Source of the DNA: Narthecium ossifragum
Lineage: Eukaryota; Streptophyta; Magnoliopsida; Dioscoreales; Nartheciaceae
Length of the DNA: 64,000 nucleotides
NCBI GenBank assembly: GCA_963920575.1
Contig: OY986971.1
Coordinates: 19,334,492-19,398,491 of the forward strand
Direction: 5' to 3'
In this document: piece by piece, positions 1 through 9,268 of the stretch
Layout of the letters: each line of letters opens with the position of its first letter
How positions within the stretch are numbered: the stretch's first letter is position 1
Translations under genes and position numbers: made by a program
The notes under the pieces: model-generated
Told to the model about the DNA's origin: nothing
The model's input: only the letters and a program-made list of their open reading frames with translations
Database searches by the model: none

Positions 1-1
1 G

Positions 2-58
2 AATTGGGGAGGTCGGTCTACTGGTGGCCGGATCAGCGGCAACCGCGTGATTCGCTAG
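2..58 (+). CDS. 3' end of a hypothetical gene, paralogue of the gene ending at 6765
   Basis: The window opens inside a reading frame that ends at TAG 56-58. Its last residues (GGRSTGGRISGNRV followed by I-R) match the C-terminus of the gene ending at 6765 (GGRSTGGRISGNRV followed by L-R), so the two are tandem paralogues about 6.7 kb apart on the same strand. Some sequence after the stop also matches the 3' region of the downstream copy. No known domain is recognised in the tail, which is rich in Gly and Arg. The function is unknown. Only the paralogy and the stop codon are directly supported; the rest of the gene lies outside the window. Confidence 0.7.
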   Translation, partial: NWGGRSTGGRISGNRVIR

Positions 59-350
59 AGTGGCGTCCAGTTTGCTTTCAAGGATGTACACTTAATTTGT
101 ATGTAATACAGAGTGATGTGTTCACCAGCACCGCCGGCAGTGTGGCCTAAGTTTTATTGTTGGTGTAGCAGTTCCCGACGTCAGTCTGAAATTAAATTAC
201 CACTATTAAAGTGCTTGATGTACATATATTAGATTCGGAGAGTTAGTTTATAAATTCGGTCATATTTGAACGGTACAGAGCATTAGGAGCTTAATATCTT
301 AGCTTGCTTGGCGCCTTGTTCCGGCGCTTTCAGGTTCTCTGTAGCCAATA
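59..350 (+). other. 3' untranslated region of the first gene
   Basis: Non-coding sequence following the stop at 58. Patches such as gtgcttgatgta, atatctta and ttgttccgg occur in the same order after the stop of the paralogue (6766-7060). This suggests the duplication included the 3' UTR and that both copies have since diverged. Confidence 0.5.
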
Positions 351-545
351 ATCGATAGGATCGGTAGATATATTTTGATTAATTAGTGTTGGACTTATCC
401 GATTGAGTCGACCAAAATGGCTTGGCTCGAATCAAGATCTGAATAAGTTATAACCGATTCAGTTACCATCTTAAATATCCTCAACTAATTGGTTGTCATG
501 GATAAGGATTGATTTGAATTCAAAAGGGATTCAATTCTATCTATA

Positions 546-559
546 GGTCTATAAATACC
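546..559 (+). promoter_or_regulatory. Isolated TATA-box-like site
   Basis: ggtctataaatacc is a good plant TATA box on the plus strand, followed within 20 bases by an A-rich tract. No convincing ORF follows before the minus-strand gene at 993, so it may serve a non-coding transcript or be chance. Confidence 0.3.
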
Positions 560-742
560 TATGAGAGTGGAACGTAAAAAAAAAGAAAAAAAAAAAAAAA
601 GAAAGAAGAACTCTAGAGAGGATTGAGTAGAGTTCCAGACAAGAAGAAAGGGTTTTTGTACCCGTGGATAGTAGGGGTTTTCCATCTCCGTGATTGCTTC
701 TCGACGATAAGCGATCATCAAGTAAATATAAGATCCTTTCGC

Positions 743-807
743 ATGTCATCCTTAGATGACATGATCTTGTATACCAGTTTTGTATGTCATTTTTAGATGA
801 CATGATG
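743..807. repeat. Direct repeat of a small inverted repeat
   Basis: Two copies, at 743-765 and 784-807, of a stem whose arms are atgtcat(c) and (g)atgacat around a short ttta-containing loop, each followed by gatg or gatc. Each copy can form a 7-8 bp hairpin. No function is assigned. Confidence 0.5.
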
Positions 808-992
808 ATGTTAAATGAATCTTATAATTAGATTAATTAATCTGTAAATACCAAAAGGACATGTTCAATGCATGTGATCAGGAATCTTTACTGTTTCAGA
901 AATAATCTCAGCATCAAGTACAGCGTGTACATAAAATTAATGCGTGCACGTGTAACATTTCACTAAGTAGACGTGGGACCAGAGCAGTCTCT

Positions 993-1715
993 CTAGTCGT
1001 ACTCCCGGCCACTGCGTTTATCCTTGTTGGTCCAAGCCCAGCTCCCAATCTTGTTACCCTTCACATTGAGATGCAGGTCCTTTACGTAGATGACTTGGGG
1101 GGGCTGGCCATTGCTGCAGCCGTTGGCCGGAACGATGCGACGATCACTGGAGGATAGCCTCAGCTGACCCAGGAGCCCAGATGCGTTGATGTCAATCTCC
1201 TCTCTGTCATCTCTGCAGCTGCTGCTATATGTACTAGACTGCCTTCGACTCTCTACACTTGGAGGCCTTGTAAAGCGCTCCTGATGATGTGATGGAGGTC
1301 TTGCACTGGGCACATGATACGCAGCACCGGATCTTGGATACCTGTTTTGGGGCATGGGATATAATTCCTCTTCCTCGTCGTCCTCGTCCTCGTCCTCGTG
1401 GCATTCACAGTCGCAGTCGCTATGGCAGTCGGAGTCGCAATCGCAGTCGTCACTGTTCTCATCGCTCTCTTCTTCTTCGGAGACTGAAGTGCAGCCTGTG
1501 AAGTCGCCGGAGTCTGGCTGGTATGGCCGGCTCGGCCTGTATGGATTGTGAGGTTGGTAGGGTGAACGATGGCCGCGGTAAGAAGAGCTGTGACCAGGCC
1601 ACACGTTCACATGTCCGCTGGTGCTAAAGTTGTAACCACATCTCTGACTTTCTCCCATATATTGCTCAAAGAAAATTTGCTTTTCCACGCTTAAGTGGGA
1701 ATATTTAGAGCCCAA
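993..1715 (-). CDS. Hypothetical acidic, Ser- and Cys/Asp-rich protein
   Basis: An open frame of about 240 codons. The codon at the open end (1713-1715) is TTG with a TGA just upstream; the first ATG in frame is at 1656-1658, giving about 221 residues. A 5' exon joined by splicing is possible but not visible. The N-terminal half has Tyr/Pro/His repeats (YQPHNPYRPSRPYQP). The centre is strongly acidic with alternating Cys and Asp/Glu (CDCDSDCHSDCDCECH) followed by an Asp/Glu run. The C-terminus is ordered-looking (VIYVKDLHLNVKGNKIGSWAW). I do not recognise the family. The Cys/His-Asp cluster might bind metal; this is inference. The sequence lies outside any transposon and converges on the gene at 2-58. 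Part of the acidic run comes from a TCC/TCG triplet repeat, so length polymorphism is likely. Confidence 0.5.
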   Translation of the reverse strand: MGSKYSHLSVEKQIFFEQYMGESQRCGYNFSTSGHVNVWPGHSSSYRGHRSPYQPHNPYRPSRPYQPDSGDFTGCTSVSEEEESDENSDDCDCDSDCHSDCDCECHEDEDEDDEEEELYPMPQNRYPRSGAAYHVPSARPPSHHQERFTRPPSVESRRQSSTYSSSCRDDREEIDINASGLLGQLRLSSSDRRIVPANGCSNGQPPQVIYVKDLHLNVKGNKIGSWAWTNKDKRSGREYD

Positions 1716-1760
1716 GCTTCAAGCCTGAATCCTGAGTAGGTAAACCGATTGTTTGATGTT

Positions 1761-1764
<4 letters not shown>

Positions 1765-1801
<37 letters not shown>
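1765..1801. repeat. (TA)n microsatellite
   Basis: An uninterrupted TA dinucleotide tract of about 18 units. A plus-strand open frame that starts in it (1749-2105) encodes Tyr-Ile repeats and was not accepted as a gene. Confidence 0.95.
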
Positions 1802-1804
<3 letters not shown>

Positions 1805-2460
1805 GAAGTGTTCATTAAAATCACGAAATAAACCAAGATTTCAGACGAAAAAAGAAAAGGTAGACAACCAAATAAATGCGTTCTATCATGAATTAGTACT
1901 ATACCTGCAGCAAGCTCCCGCTATAGCAATTTTTTCGCTTAGGGGACTATATAGGACAGCGGTCGAAATCGAATATTCCGATGAAAGAGTCCAAATTATT
2001 ATATTCCCCGTTACAAAAATTTGTGATGATGCATGGGAATTAGTGGACGACAGGTTCGAATTCATGTGGCGGATAAATGTATTACCATTCAAATGGTCGA
2101 AATAATATGGTCAAATTATGAGATAGAAATCATATATTCTCATGATAGGGTTCGAAATATAATCGCTAAGACAAGATTGGTATGAATATATTCCAGGATA
2201 AGGTCCGGGAGTATATGATAAGGTTGGAATCCTACTTTTGACATCATAGTTCAGACAGCAAAATGAAATGCGTTTTATGGAGTACTTATTAGCACGATGT
2301 TTTAGTCGTGAAGTACTTTAACGACTCAAATCAAAAGGTAAAGGTAAATTTAAATTAATATATTCTAACATATTTCCATTATAATATCAAGATTCATATA
2401 ATCATATTATGGGTTTTTTCTTTGATTAATTGAGCTCAAAGGCTAGGCACCCATATAAGG
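1802..2460. other. Intergenic, no feature seen
   Basis: AT-rich sequence with no recognisable coding, RNA or repeat feature on either strand. Confidence 0.5.
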
Positions 2461-2469
2461 GTTAAGTAC

Positions 2470-2905
2470 AAAATTGCTCAAGGGGACTGGGGACATGCCC
2501 CTCAGTCTCCTCTATGCCTGCAAAAACAAAGTGTAATCTCATCGCTTCGTGTGCCAGCCAATCCGCGTGCATGTTATTTTCACGGGGTATGTAGGAGACG
2601 TGGAACTCACTGAAGTTGCGAGAAAGCCACTACATGTCATGCACAATGCTCCTGTATTCCTCTAGTAGTGGCATCCTACCCTCTATCATTCTCGTCGTAT
2701 GAAGTGAGTCAGTCTCGATGAGGACCCGCATGTTGCCTCGCTGTTGCGCATTACAAACTGCTAAATGGATGCCAAAGAGCTCTCCCATTAGGATGGAGCT
2801 AACACTCTGCGTGGTGCTCTCAACCAAAAGGAGTAGATCGTCGTCGTCAATGCAATTAAACCACTCCTATTCCAGCTGTTTTGGAAACCTGATCGAAGGA
2901 GGCGT
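2470..2905 (-). pseudogene. RNase H-like domain relic (plant RVT_3 type)
   Basis: Minus-strand frames together read as the RNase H fold common in plant LINE-derived and domesticated genes. The order is an N-terminal AGIGVV strand, then MGELFGIHLAV around the catalytic Glu, then RVLIETDSLHTTRMIEG with the catalytic Asp, and finally FHVSYIPRENNMHADWLAHEAM with the C-terminal Asp. The reading frame is broken: a frameshift separates AGIGVV from the following IDDDD stretch near 2860, and an in-frame TAG lies at 2630-2632 before the last segment. No RT domain is adjacent, so this is a fragment of a LINE or of an RNase H-domain gene. The assignment to the family is firm; which parent it came from is not. 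Confidence 0.75.
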
Positions 2906-3205
2906 AAGTTTGGAGTCTAACCCCTTTAGCTGCAACTGTGGCTACACGCTGCTTATGATGGTTGAAAATATGTATACTTGCATGAATAGTTTTTGGTCGA
3001 TTACAGGGAATATATTTCCAAGATGCGATCCAGATAATATATGACAACGGTTGGAGTAATATTTTTCCTCTATCGTTTTGTTTTCACTTCAAGGGAAAAT
3101 CGTATGATCTTCCTTATAAAGTGTTGGAATCACATATTCGCCTGATCACAATTTTCTTAAAGTGAAATAATATTCTTCGAAGATATGACTAGGGGTGGCA
3201 ATATG

Positions 3206-3420
3206 GGTCGATGGGTCGGGTTCGGGTCGGGTCGAGACCCGATATCTCGACCAAAAAGCTCAACCCGAACCCGACCCGTTTACTAAACAGGTCAATTTTG
3301 CCAACTCGAACCCGACCCACTTTTAAACGGGTCAACCCAACCCGACCCGCCTGACCCGTTTATTAAACGGGTCGGGTTGGGTTCGGGTCAAGTTGACCTG
3401 TTTAACCTGTAAACAACCTG
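3206..3420. repeat. Left subterminal gggtcggg / cccgaccc array
   Basis: Many short gggtcggg, acccgaccc and aaacgggtca motifs lie in both orientations and would form extensive foldback structure. They mirror the array at the right end of the same hAT element and are the likely transposase-binding repeats. Confidence 0.7.
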
Positions 3421-4320
3421 TTTAACAACAAAATAACACATAATCTTCTAATTCCACTAGAAAAACCAACAGAATCTTCTGTTTAACAACATGTTTAACA
3501 ACTACATTAGTAACAAGTACCTATAAAACAAAATAACACCACCATCATACAATAATGGAAAAGCCAACAGTTGTTCCTCATAAACTTGTATCTCTAAAGT
3601 TCTAATATAAAAATTAATAAACACCAAACAACTTGATAAGAAATGATCTCAGGCTGATGAGACATTGAGACTCCTCATAAGCTTGTATCTCTATTTGGCT
3701 TGTATATGCATTGGCGCCAAAGTTGATCAGGATCAGCAGCCTTTGGTGCCAAAACATTCCTAATCTACAACTCCAAAGTCAAACAAGGAAACAGAATGGA
3801 CAGCAGAGCAGCAGTAAAAAGGAGACAAAAACAAAAACCTAACCTTGGATCAAAATTAGTACCTCCAGCAAACAAAAACAACATCCAAAATCCACCTTGT
3901 GGCCTTGCCACTCATCATCACCTCATGGGAGTATGAGAAAACACATTGAATGTTGTTAAGGCATCGCTAAAGATTCATGCTCCACTCAAACGCGCACAAG
4001 GAAAAATTTCCCACACAATAAGATTTGTTGAAAAAACTAGGTTTGGAGCTTTTCAAAGACCATTTTGATGATCCTGTCTCAGTCGAGACACACATTCTTG
4101 CTCGGAAAGGAGAGTAAAAGATACAAGAACTCGATTGACAAGAACAAAATATTGTGAATTTACTCATAACGCAACCTCAACCATCGTGAAAACGGCCGTC
4201 GAACACTAAGGAAGAAACTAATTATACAAGAGGATTATAGCTAGCAAAAAGGAGGGCAAACCTGGTACGATTCGATGGAGGAGGAAGCAGGGCCTTCCCC
4301 GTCAATGCGGCCGGGCGGTG

Positions 4321-4645
4321 GCGTTGTGGAGTAGGGAGATCGGGAGAGTGGGAGACGGGGAGAGGGAGGGGTTTTCGTTGGGGTAGGTGAGGCGGTGGGA
4401 GAGGGAGGACGATTCACTGGGTTAGGTCAGGCGTTGTGGAGTAGGGAAATCGGGAGAGTGGGAGACGGGGAGAAGGAGGGGGTTTCTTTGGGGTAGGTGA
4501 GGCGGAGGGAGAGGGAGGGGGATTCACTGGTTTAGGTCACGGCGACCGGGCGACGGCGTTATGGAGTAGGGAGGGCGGGAGAGTGGGAGACGTGGAGAGA
4601 GGAGAGGGTTTCGCTGGGGTAGGTGAGGCGGCGGCGTCGTGGGTA
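4321..4645. repeat. Three-copy tandem repeat inside the hAT element
   Basis: Imperfect copies start at 4321, 4431 and 4556, each opening with gcgtt(g/a)tggagtaggga, then gggagagtgggagac and ending near gattcactggnttaggtca (third copy shorter). The period is 110-125 bp. The copies are strongly purine-rich on the plus strand. No coding function is evident. Confidence 0.8.
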
Positions 4646-4680
4646 GGGTAAGGTGTTTAGGGTTAGCCGGTTAGAAAGTT

Positions 4681-4905
4681 TATATAGGGTCATGACATAA
4701 CGGGGCATGCGGGTTGTTAACGAGTTACGTGTTGGATTCGGGTCACGGGTCACGGGATTATACGGGTTAGCCTCCTAAACTCGAACCCGACCCGCACAGT
4801 AACGGGTCAACGGCGGGTCGACCCGTTTTCGACCCGCACCCGAATACCTTAAACCCAAACCCGTGAAATTTGGGTTGGGTCGGATCGGATTCGCGGGTTA
4901 TGGGT
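4681..4905. repeat. Right subterminal gggtc / gaccc array
   Basis: Motifs such as acgggtca, gggtcgacccg and cccgacccg lie in both orientations next to the right terminal repeat of the hAT element. They correspond to the left array at 3206-3420. Confidence 0.65.
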
Positions 4906-4929
4906 CAAATTGCCACCCCTAGATATGAC

Positions 4930-5928
4930 ATAGATTCTATAGAAAACACTATCATAATGGGGGTTGAAATCAAACACTCTTAAAGGGCCAGAACAAAATC
5001 TTGTCATGAGAAATCATTCTTGTCATGAGAAATCATATATTCCACGGTCCTTGTCTAGCTGAAGTAGTCAAGACCTTGTGGTGGTATTGAGTTTTAGTTT
5101 TGGTGTCTCAAGCCACCAAATTTGTAGAAAATGTTTCCATTTGCCCCAGGATAAAAGGCTTAGTCAAGGAATAAAAAAATAAAAAAAAAACATATATTCC
5201 ATGGGATCATCGGGATATGGATTTCGTGGCCTGCATTGATCCTGCAGTGAAGTGATGAATGTTAACCGTGGGATCAAAACTCAACGGTTGAGATCAAATC
5301 ATCTTTACGTGGTTAAGCAGAGAAGTAATAAATAAGAAAGAGAAGAAAAGTGAGAAAAATAATAAATAGAAAAGAGAAGAAATAATGTTGATTTTGACAT
5401 CAACTGTCGGACTTGCAATTGAGCTGCTGCAGGCCCCCAAATCCATGGATACATACTATTTGGACCCGACCATCACTTTGAACAATTTGCGCCTAGGTGT
5501 TTTAACCAACCATAGCCCAAAATTGGGTCCAGAAAGGCTATAGCTATAAACGGTCAATCGCTGTGGTTTGTACCGCGAGAGAATGCATTTCGCTGCTTTA
5601 CTCTAAAAAGTCAAAAAGGAAATGTTAAAATCGATTCTTCGCATATAAGTTATATTATCAATCTGATGGCTTCTTTTATCATTCCCTCGCCTGCTTTCCT
5701 TGGGCAGTGGCGATCCTCAATAAGATTGCTTTCAATCTCCACTCCACTCTTCCACTGAGCCACGCCAACAACTCTTCAGTCCGTCAATGGTTGGTATAGT
5801 TAATTAGCAGCCTTCCATGGCAAACATAAGTGTGTGGGGCGCGCGGTGTATCTTGTTTTGTTCTGTTTTTGTGTGGGTGTGCAGAACTCATTGTTCGATC
5901 CATAACCCTTTTCATTGTGTCCATCCAG
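4930..5928. other. Region upstream of the hypothetical gene at 5929
   Basis: No gene was recognised. It includes an A/G-rich stretch (about 5330-5390). An exon could lie near the ATG at 5787-5789, followed by possible intron sequence, because a pyrimidine-rich tract ending in tccatccag (to 5928) looks like a splice acceptor for the exon starting at 5929. This exon structure is inference. Confidence 0.35.
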
Positions 5929-6765
5929 GGTGGTGGCAATAAGCCACCTGCAGATCACCAGCCGCCTTTATCAGCACAGCTGCCTGAAACTTTGCCAGCC
6001 GTCGAGGCGTCGGAAGGGCCACTTGGGAATGCACCTAGTGACAGCAACCGGCCTCTCTTTTTCCTCTGAACTCTTTCACCTCCTCCACTGCATAGTTTAC
6101 TCTTAAGGATTTCTCTCGAGCAGCTGGCCCAGCCACCACCAGCACCAGGTCCACGAGTAGTCGAAATAGGCTCAGGCCCTCCTCCTCCGCAAGGGCCACC
6201 GCCACATGTCGAAGAGTACCCTCCTCCAGGGCACCACCCGGTGGGTGGAGAAGATGGAGATGATCCAACAGGAAGAGGCGGCCTAAGCGAGGAACCCTTT
6301 GTGGATCCAGATGACAGCAACATGGTCTATGTACCAATAAGATCAGAGATGGGCATAGCTATATGCCGCCTATGTTACCCCCATGATGATAACTTGAACA
6401 ATATGCCTCGTTACCTCAGAGTGGATCGTCGCTATGTAACTGGCTTAAGAGATCCAGCTCATTCTCCTGGAAAGAAGAAACTAGCTCACCGGCGCAACCA
6501 TAACGGTAAACAGTGCAACCATAAAAGTCATGGTGTCGATGACCAGATGCCTTCGAAGGAATACAGGACGATACCCATAAGCGGCCCGGAAGCATCCGCA
6601 GGTCATAATGATGACGGAGGATCAACTGAATGCCGGGATGAACCGGGCACCCTCGTCTATGACAACGTCGTCACTGGGGATCCAAGCAGAGTGAGGTTTG
6701 GAGAAGGGAATCGTGGCGGTCGGTCGACCGGAGGCCGCATCAGTGGTAACCGCGTGCTACGCTAG
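5929..6765 (+). CDS. Hypothetical proline-rich gene, tandem paralogue of the gene at 2-58
   Basis: One reading frame is open from 5830 to 6066 and again from 6070 to the TAG at 6763-6765. It is interrupted only by TGA at 6067-6069. The first half reads GGGNKPPADHQPPL and continues Pro/Gln-rich. After the stop come a Pro-rich tract (PPPPQGPPPHVEEYPPPG), an acidic GGEDGDDP segment, MVYVPIRSEMGIAICRLCYP, a basic HRRNHNGKQCNHKSH segment and the C-terminal GGRSTGGRISGNRV shared with the window's first gene. I recognise no family. The TGA may be removed by an intron (a cag acceptor lies at 6121-6123, but no strong donor was seen) or it may mark a pseudogene. The pattern of a Pro-rich N-terminus and Gly/Arg tail suggests a largely disordered protein. 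Confidence 0.5.
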
Positions 6766-7368
6766 CTAGAGCTAAAGACCACCTATTTTGAAGTCAAGAG
6801 TGAAGTTCACGGCCGGCCCTACCCGGCCGAAGTCTATCACCGCAGGCGACTTGGCCTAGTCATTGAGGGTGAAGCGAATTCCTGATGGTTGATAGCAGTT
6901 TCAATTCCTACCCGGCTAGTGTGGTGCTTGATGTATTATTAGTGGGAGCTACATTATTATAAAGTCGAATTTGCAGTATACAGAGGATAGGATTCGCACC
7001 TCGGATATCTTATCTGTGGCTTGGACTCAATTTTGTTCCGGTACTGCTTTCTCAGTTCTTGGGCTTGATTTTCCGAAAAAAAGTAAAGAACTAAACAAAA
7101 AAATCTCTCTGAGGACTGGCATATATCTTATTTTATGAGATTATAACTTGTAAAGCTATAACAATCCCCTTCGAGAAACTAGGTTTGAAACGATATTATA
7201 AGAATAACAAAGTACGTCCGGCTCGATCTCGCAGGTAGACAGCCCCATATGTGAGCGCGCTAATCTTTGTGGAGGAAGGTGATTGTAAGAGATTTTTTGC
7301 AATTGCCCGTCCTAAATTAGGTTTAAAGACTCAAACTGTCATGAAATGAGAAAACATATTATCATTAC
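6766..7368. other. 3' flank of the hypothetical gene
   Basis: Non-coding. Bases to about 7065 resemble the 3' region of the first paralogue (59-350). The rest shows no feature. Confidence 0.4.
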
Positions 7369-7371
7369 TAA

Positions 7372-8632
7372 GGGGGCGTTTGTTTCGTTGAAATGCTTTT
7401 GGAATGTGACTGGAATGGAATGTGATTCCAGTGGAATGGAATGGAATGTCACTTTTGCTATTTGTTTGGTGGTGATGGAATGGAATGGAATGTCATTTTT
7501 GTTGTTTGTTTGGTATTGGAATGAAAACAGAATCCAGTGACTTTTTCAATTTTTGTGTTTGTTTCACGATGGAATGGGAGATATGGTCACTCCTGAATGT
7601 TAGTGGTGAGAATACCACAATGTATTCCGATTTTAATATTTATTAAACTTTTTATGACATTAATAATATGATATGATTGTGATATTTGGATATCTATGTT
7701 GTTGAAAATATAATCACTTCAGAATTTCTTTGTTTTTTTTTTTTTGTAATCATATTTGATGTTGGAGAAGGAAATTTATTGGCCATGCTATTTTTTCATT
7801 CGATGATGATAATCAATTTTATTGACGGAACATTTAAGTTCTGAATATGTAAGATGATGTTAATCAAAATTTTAACACCCATGTACCAAAAAAAAAAGTC
7901 ATGTACAATATTTGAAACCTCATCATGAACAATCCAAATTAACAATTTGACGACCTCGGGATCTGTTGGGCGGCGGCGGGGCGCCGGATGCGCCGCGTGG
8001 GCGACGGGGACGGGGACGTGGCCACGGGGGGGGGGGGGGGGTTGGGGGTGGGAATAGGCAAATATTTAGTTCCGTAATTATTTATTAGTCACCCCTTTTC
8101 TACAAATCACATATGTGTTGAAAATTACAATAGGTTGTGGTGTGCCAATCAATCTCCCACACCACGCATCCATGTTGTTTTCGTGCGATAAGCGGCCCAA
8201 TTTTGTAAAGTTGGCCCAAGTGGTCCAATACTACCTCTTTCCGATTCCTCCTCCCTCTTGTCCAACAAAGAACTCCCTTTCCTATCCTATTCTAATTCTA
8301 CCGCTCGCTGCTGACTGGAGNNNNNNNNNNNNNNNNNNNNNNNNNNNNNNNNNNNNNNNNNNNNNNNNNNNNNNNNNNNNNNNNNNNNNNNNNNNNNNNN
8401 NNNNNNNNNNNNNNNNNNNNNNNNNNNNNNNNNNNNNNNNNNNNNNNNNNNNNNNNNNNNNNNNNNNNNNNNNNNNNNNNNNNNNNNNNNNNNNNNNNNN
8501 NNNNNNNNNNNNNNNNNNNNGGCTAATCCAAAACACAACTAAACAAGTGCATCTACTGCCCGATATATGCACCACATGATGCATGCATCCTACGATCCCA
8601 TGCATCAGGCAATTCCACCAACCAAACACCCC
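7372..8632. mobile_element. PIF/Harbinger (Tourist-like) non-autonomous element containing an assembly gap
   Basis: The left end gggggcgtttgttt and the inverted right end ggggtgtttggtt are flanked by a 3-bp TAA duplication (7369-7371 and 8633-8635). This terminal sequence, the TWA target and the adjacent ggaatggaatgg repeats (7400-7490) are typical of plant Harbinger/Tourist elements. The interior includes a GC-rich block with a 16-G run (8026-8041) and 200 Ns, so it is not certain that both ends belong to one element. No transposase frame is visible in the sequenced part. Confidence 0.55.
8321..8520. other. Assembly gap (200 Ns)
   Basis: Exactly 200 undetermined bases, a conventional placeholder length, so the true gap size is unknown. 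Frames crossing it are meaningless. Confidence 0.99.
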
Positions 8633-8635
8633 TAA

Positions 8636-9268
8636 GTTTGCTCTGTATTGTAGAGTCGCGCAGTGAAATCGTAGAGTCACGTATTTTATCGCCTTAAAGA
8701 AAACGACAGTTAGGTCTGTATTCTATTTATGACAAGATATCAAATGCTCTACTCACATGGATGTAACAGCTTGAGCAATAAGCATTGTTAGCTTCTTCTA
8801 AAGTTGGCCATTGCTAGCATGTGTGTGTATATGCATTATTGCTAAGTTAAGATTATATGTGCATGATCGCTAAGCTAGTTGGTAGGTCTGTATTATGATG
8901 AATGTTTAATGTTTTAGTTAATTGGTGTTTACCAAATGAGTGAAACTTGTTAACCGGTACATCACCTTCATTAAATTTAAGGTTTAAACACCATTTTACG
9001 TAAGTTATGGTTGGTTATGCATTTCTAATGGCCTTTTAACCTCTATGATGACCCAAACCCTAATCCCAACTCTAACTACATCAAGCCGAAGAAGCCCAAG
9101 CCCTCGCCGCGGCCCCCGTGAGAGAAGATGGCGCCTGCACCGCGATTGCCGAGAACCAAGCTTGGAGGAGGTGAGAATGTGGGCAAGGATACAATAGTTG
9201 AGGGGGGTGTGAGGGACGAGATGAAGGGACTCGACCCAGTGGAAGAAGGCGAGAGACGACATAGGGAG
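8636..9268. other. Host flank, including a GC-rich gene-like segment
   Basis: AT-rich to about 9060, then a GC-rich minus-strand open stretch. The last bases gggag (9264-9268) are the target duplication of LTR A. Without LTR A this segment is contiguous with 11550-11620, and the minus-strand frame that reads LEVPPLIAVSP there continues here (YVVSRLLPLGRVPSS) to a stop near 9081. Confidence 0.4.

Larger units (their letters stand above)
351..992. other. Intergenic region, AT-rich
   Basis: No supported gene. It holds a TATA-like site (546-559), an A-rich tract (about 575-606) and two copies of a short inverted repeat (743-807). Open frames here are short, low in complexity and not convincing. 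Confidence 0.5.
3190..4921. mobile_element. Non-autonomous hAT transposon
   Basis: The terminal inverted repeat taggggtggcaat at 3190 is matched in inverted orientation ending at 4921. It is flanked by a perfect 8-bp target-site duplication, gatatgac, at 3182-3189 and 4922-4929. The 8-bp duplication and the TAGGG-type ends are diagnostic of hAT elements. The element is 1,732 bp and has no transposase frame, so it must be mobilised in trans. Subterminal regions are dense in gggtc/gacccg motifs in both orientations, as expected for hAT transposase binding sites. The interior holds a GA-rich tandem repeat. The perfect TSD indicates a fairly recent insertion. Confidence 0.9.

Noticed and set aside
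1749..2105. Plus-strand 118-codon open frame
   Set aside because: It begins in the TA microsatellite (Tyr-Ile repeats), and the remainder has no recognisable domain or promoter.
5955..6337. Minus-strand Gly/Pro- and Leu-rich open frames
   Set aside because: They are antisense to the proline-rich gene; their composition follows from the reverse complement of Pro codons.
8115..8680. Open frames across the N gap
   Set aside because: Ns cannot be translated; the apparent length is an artefact.
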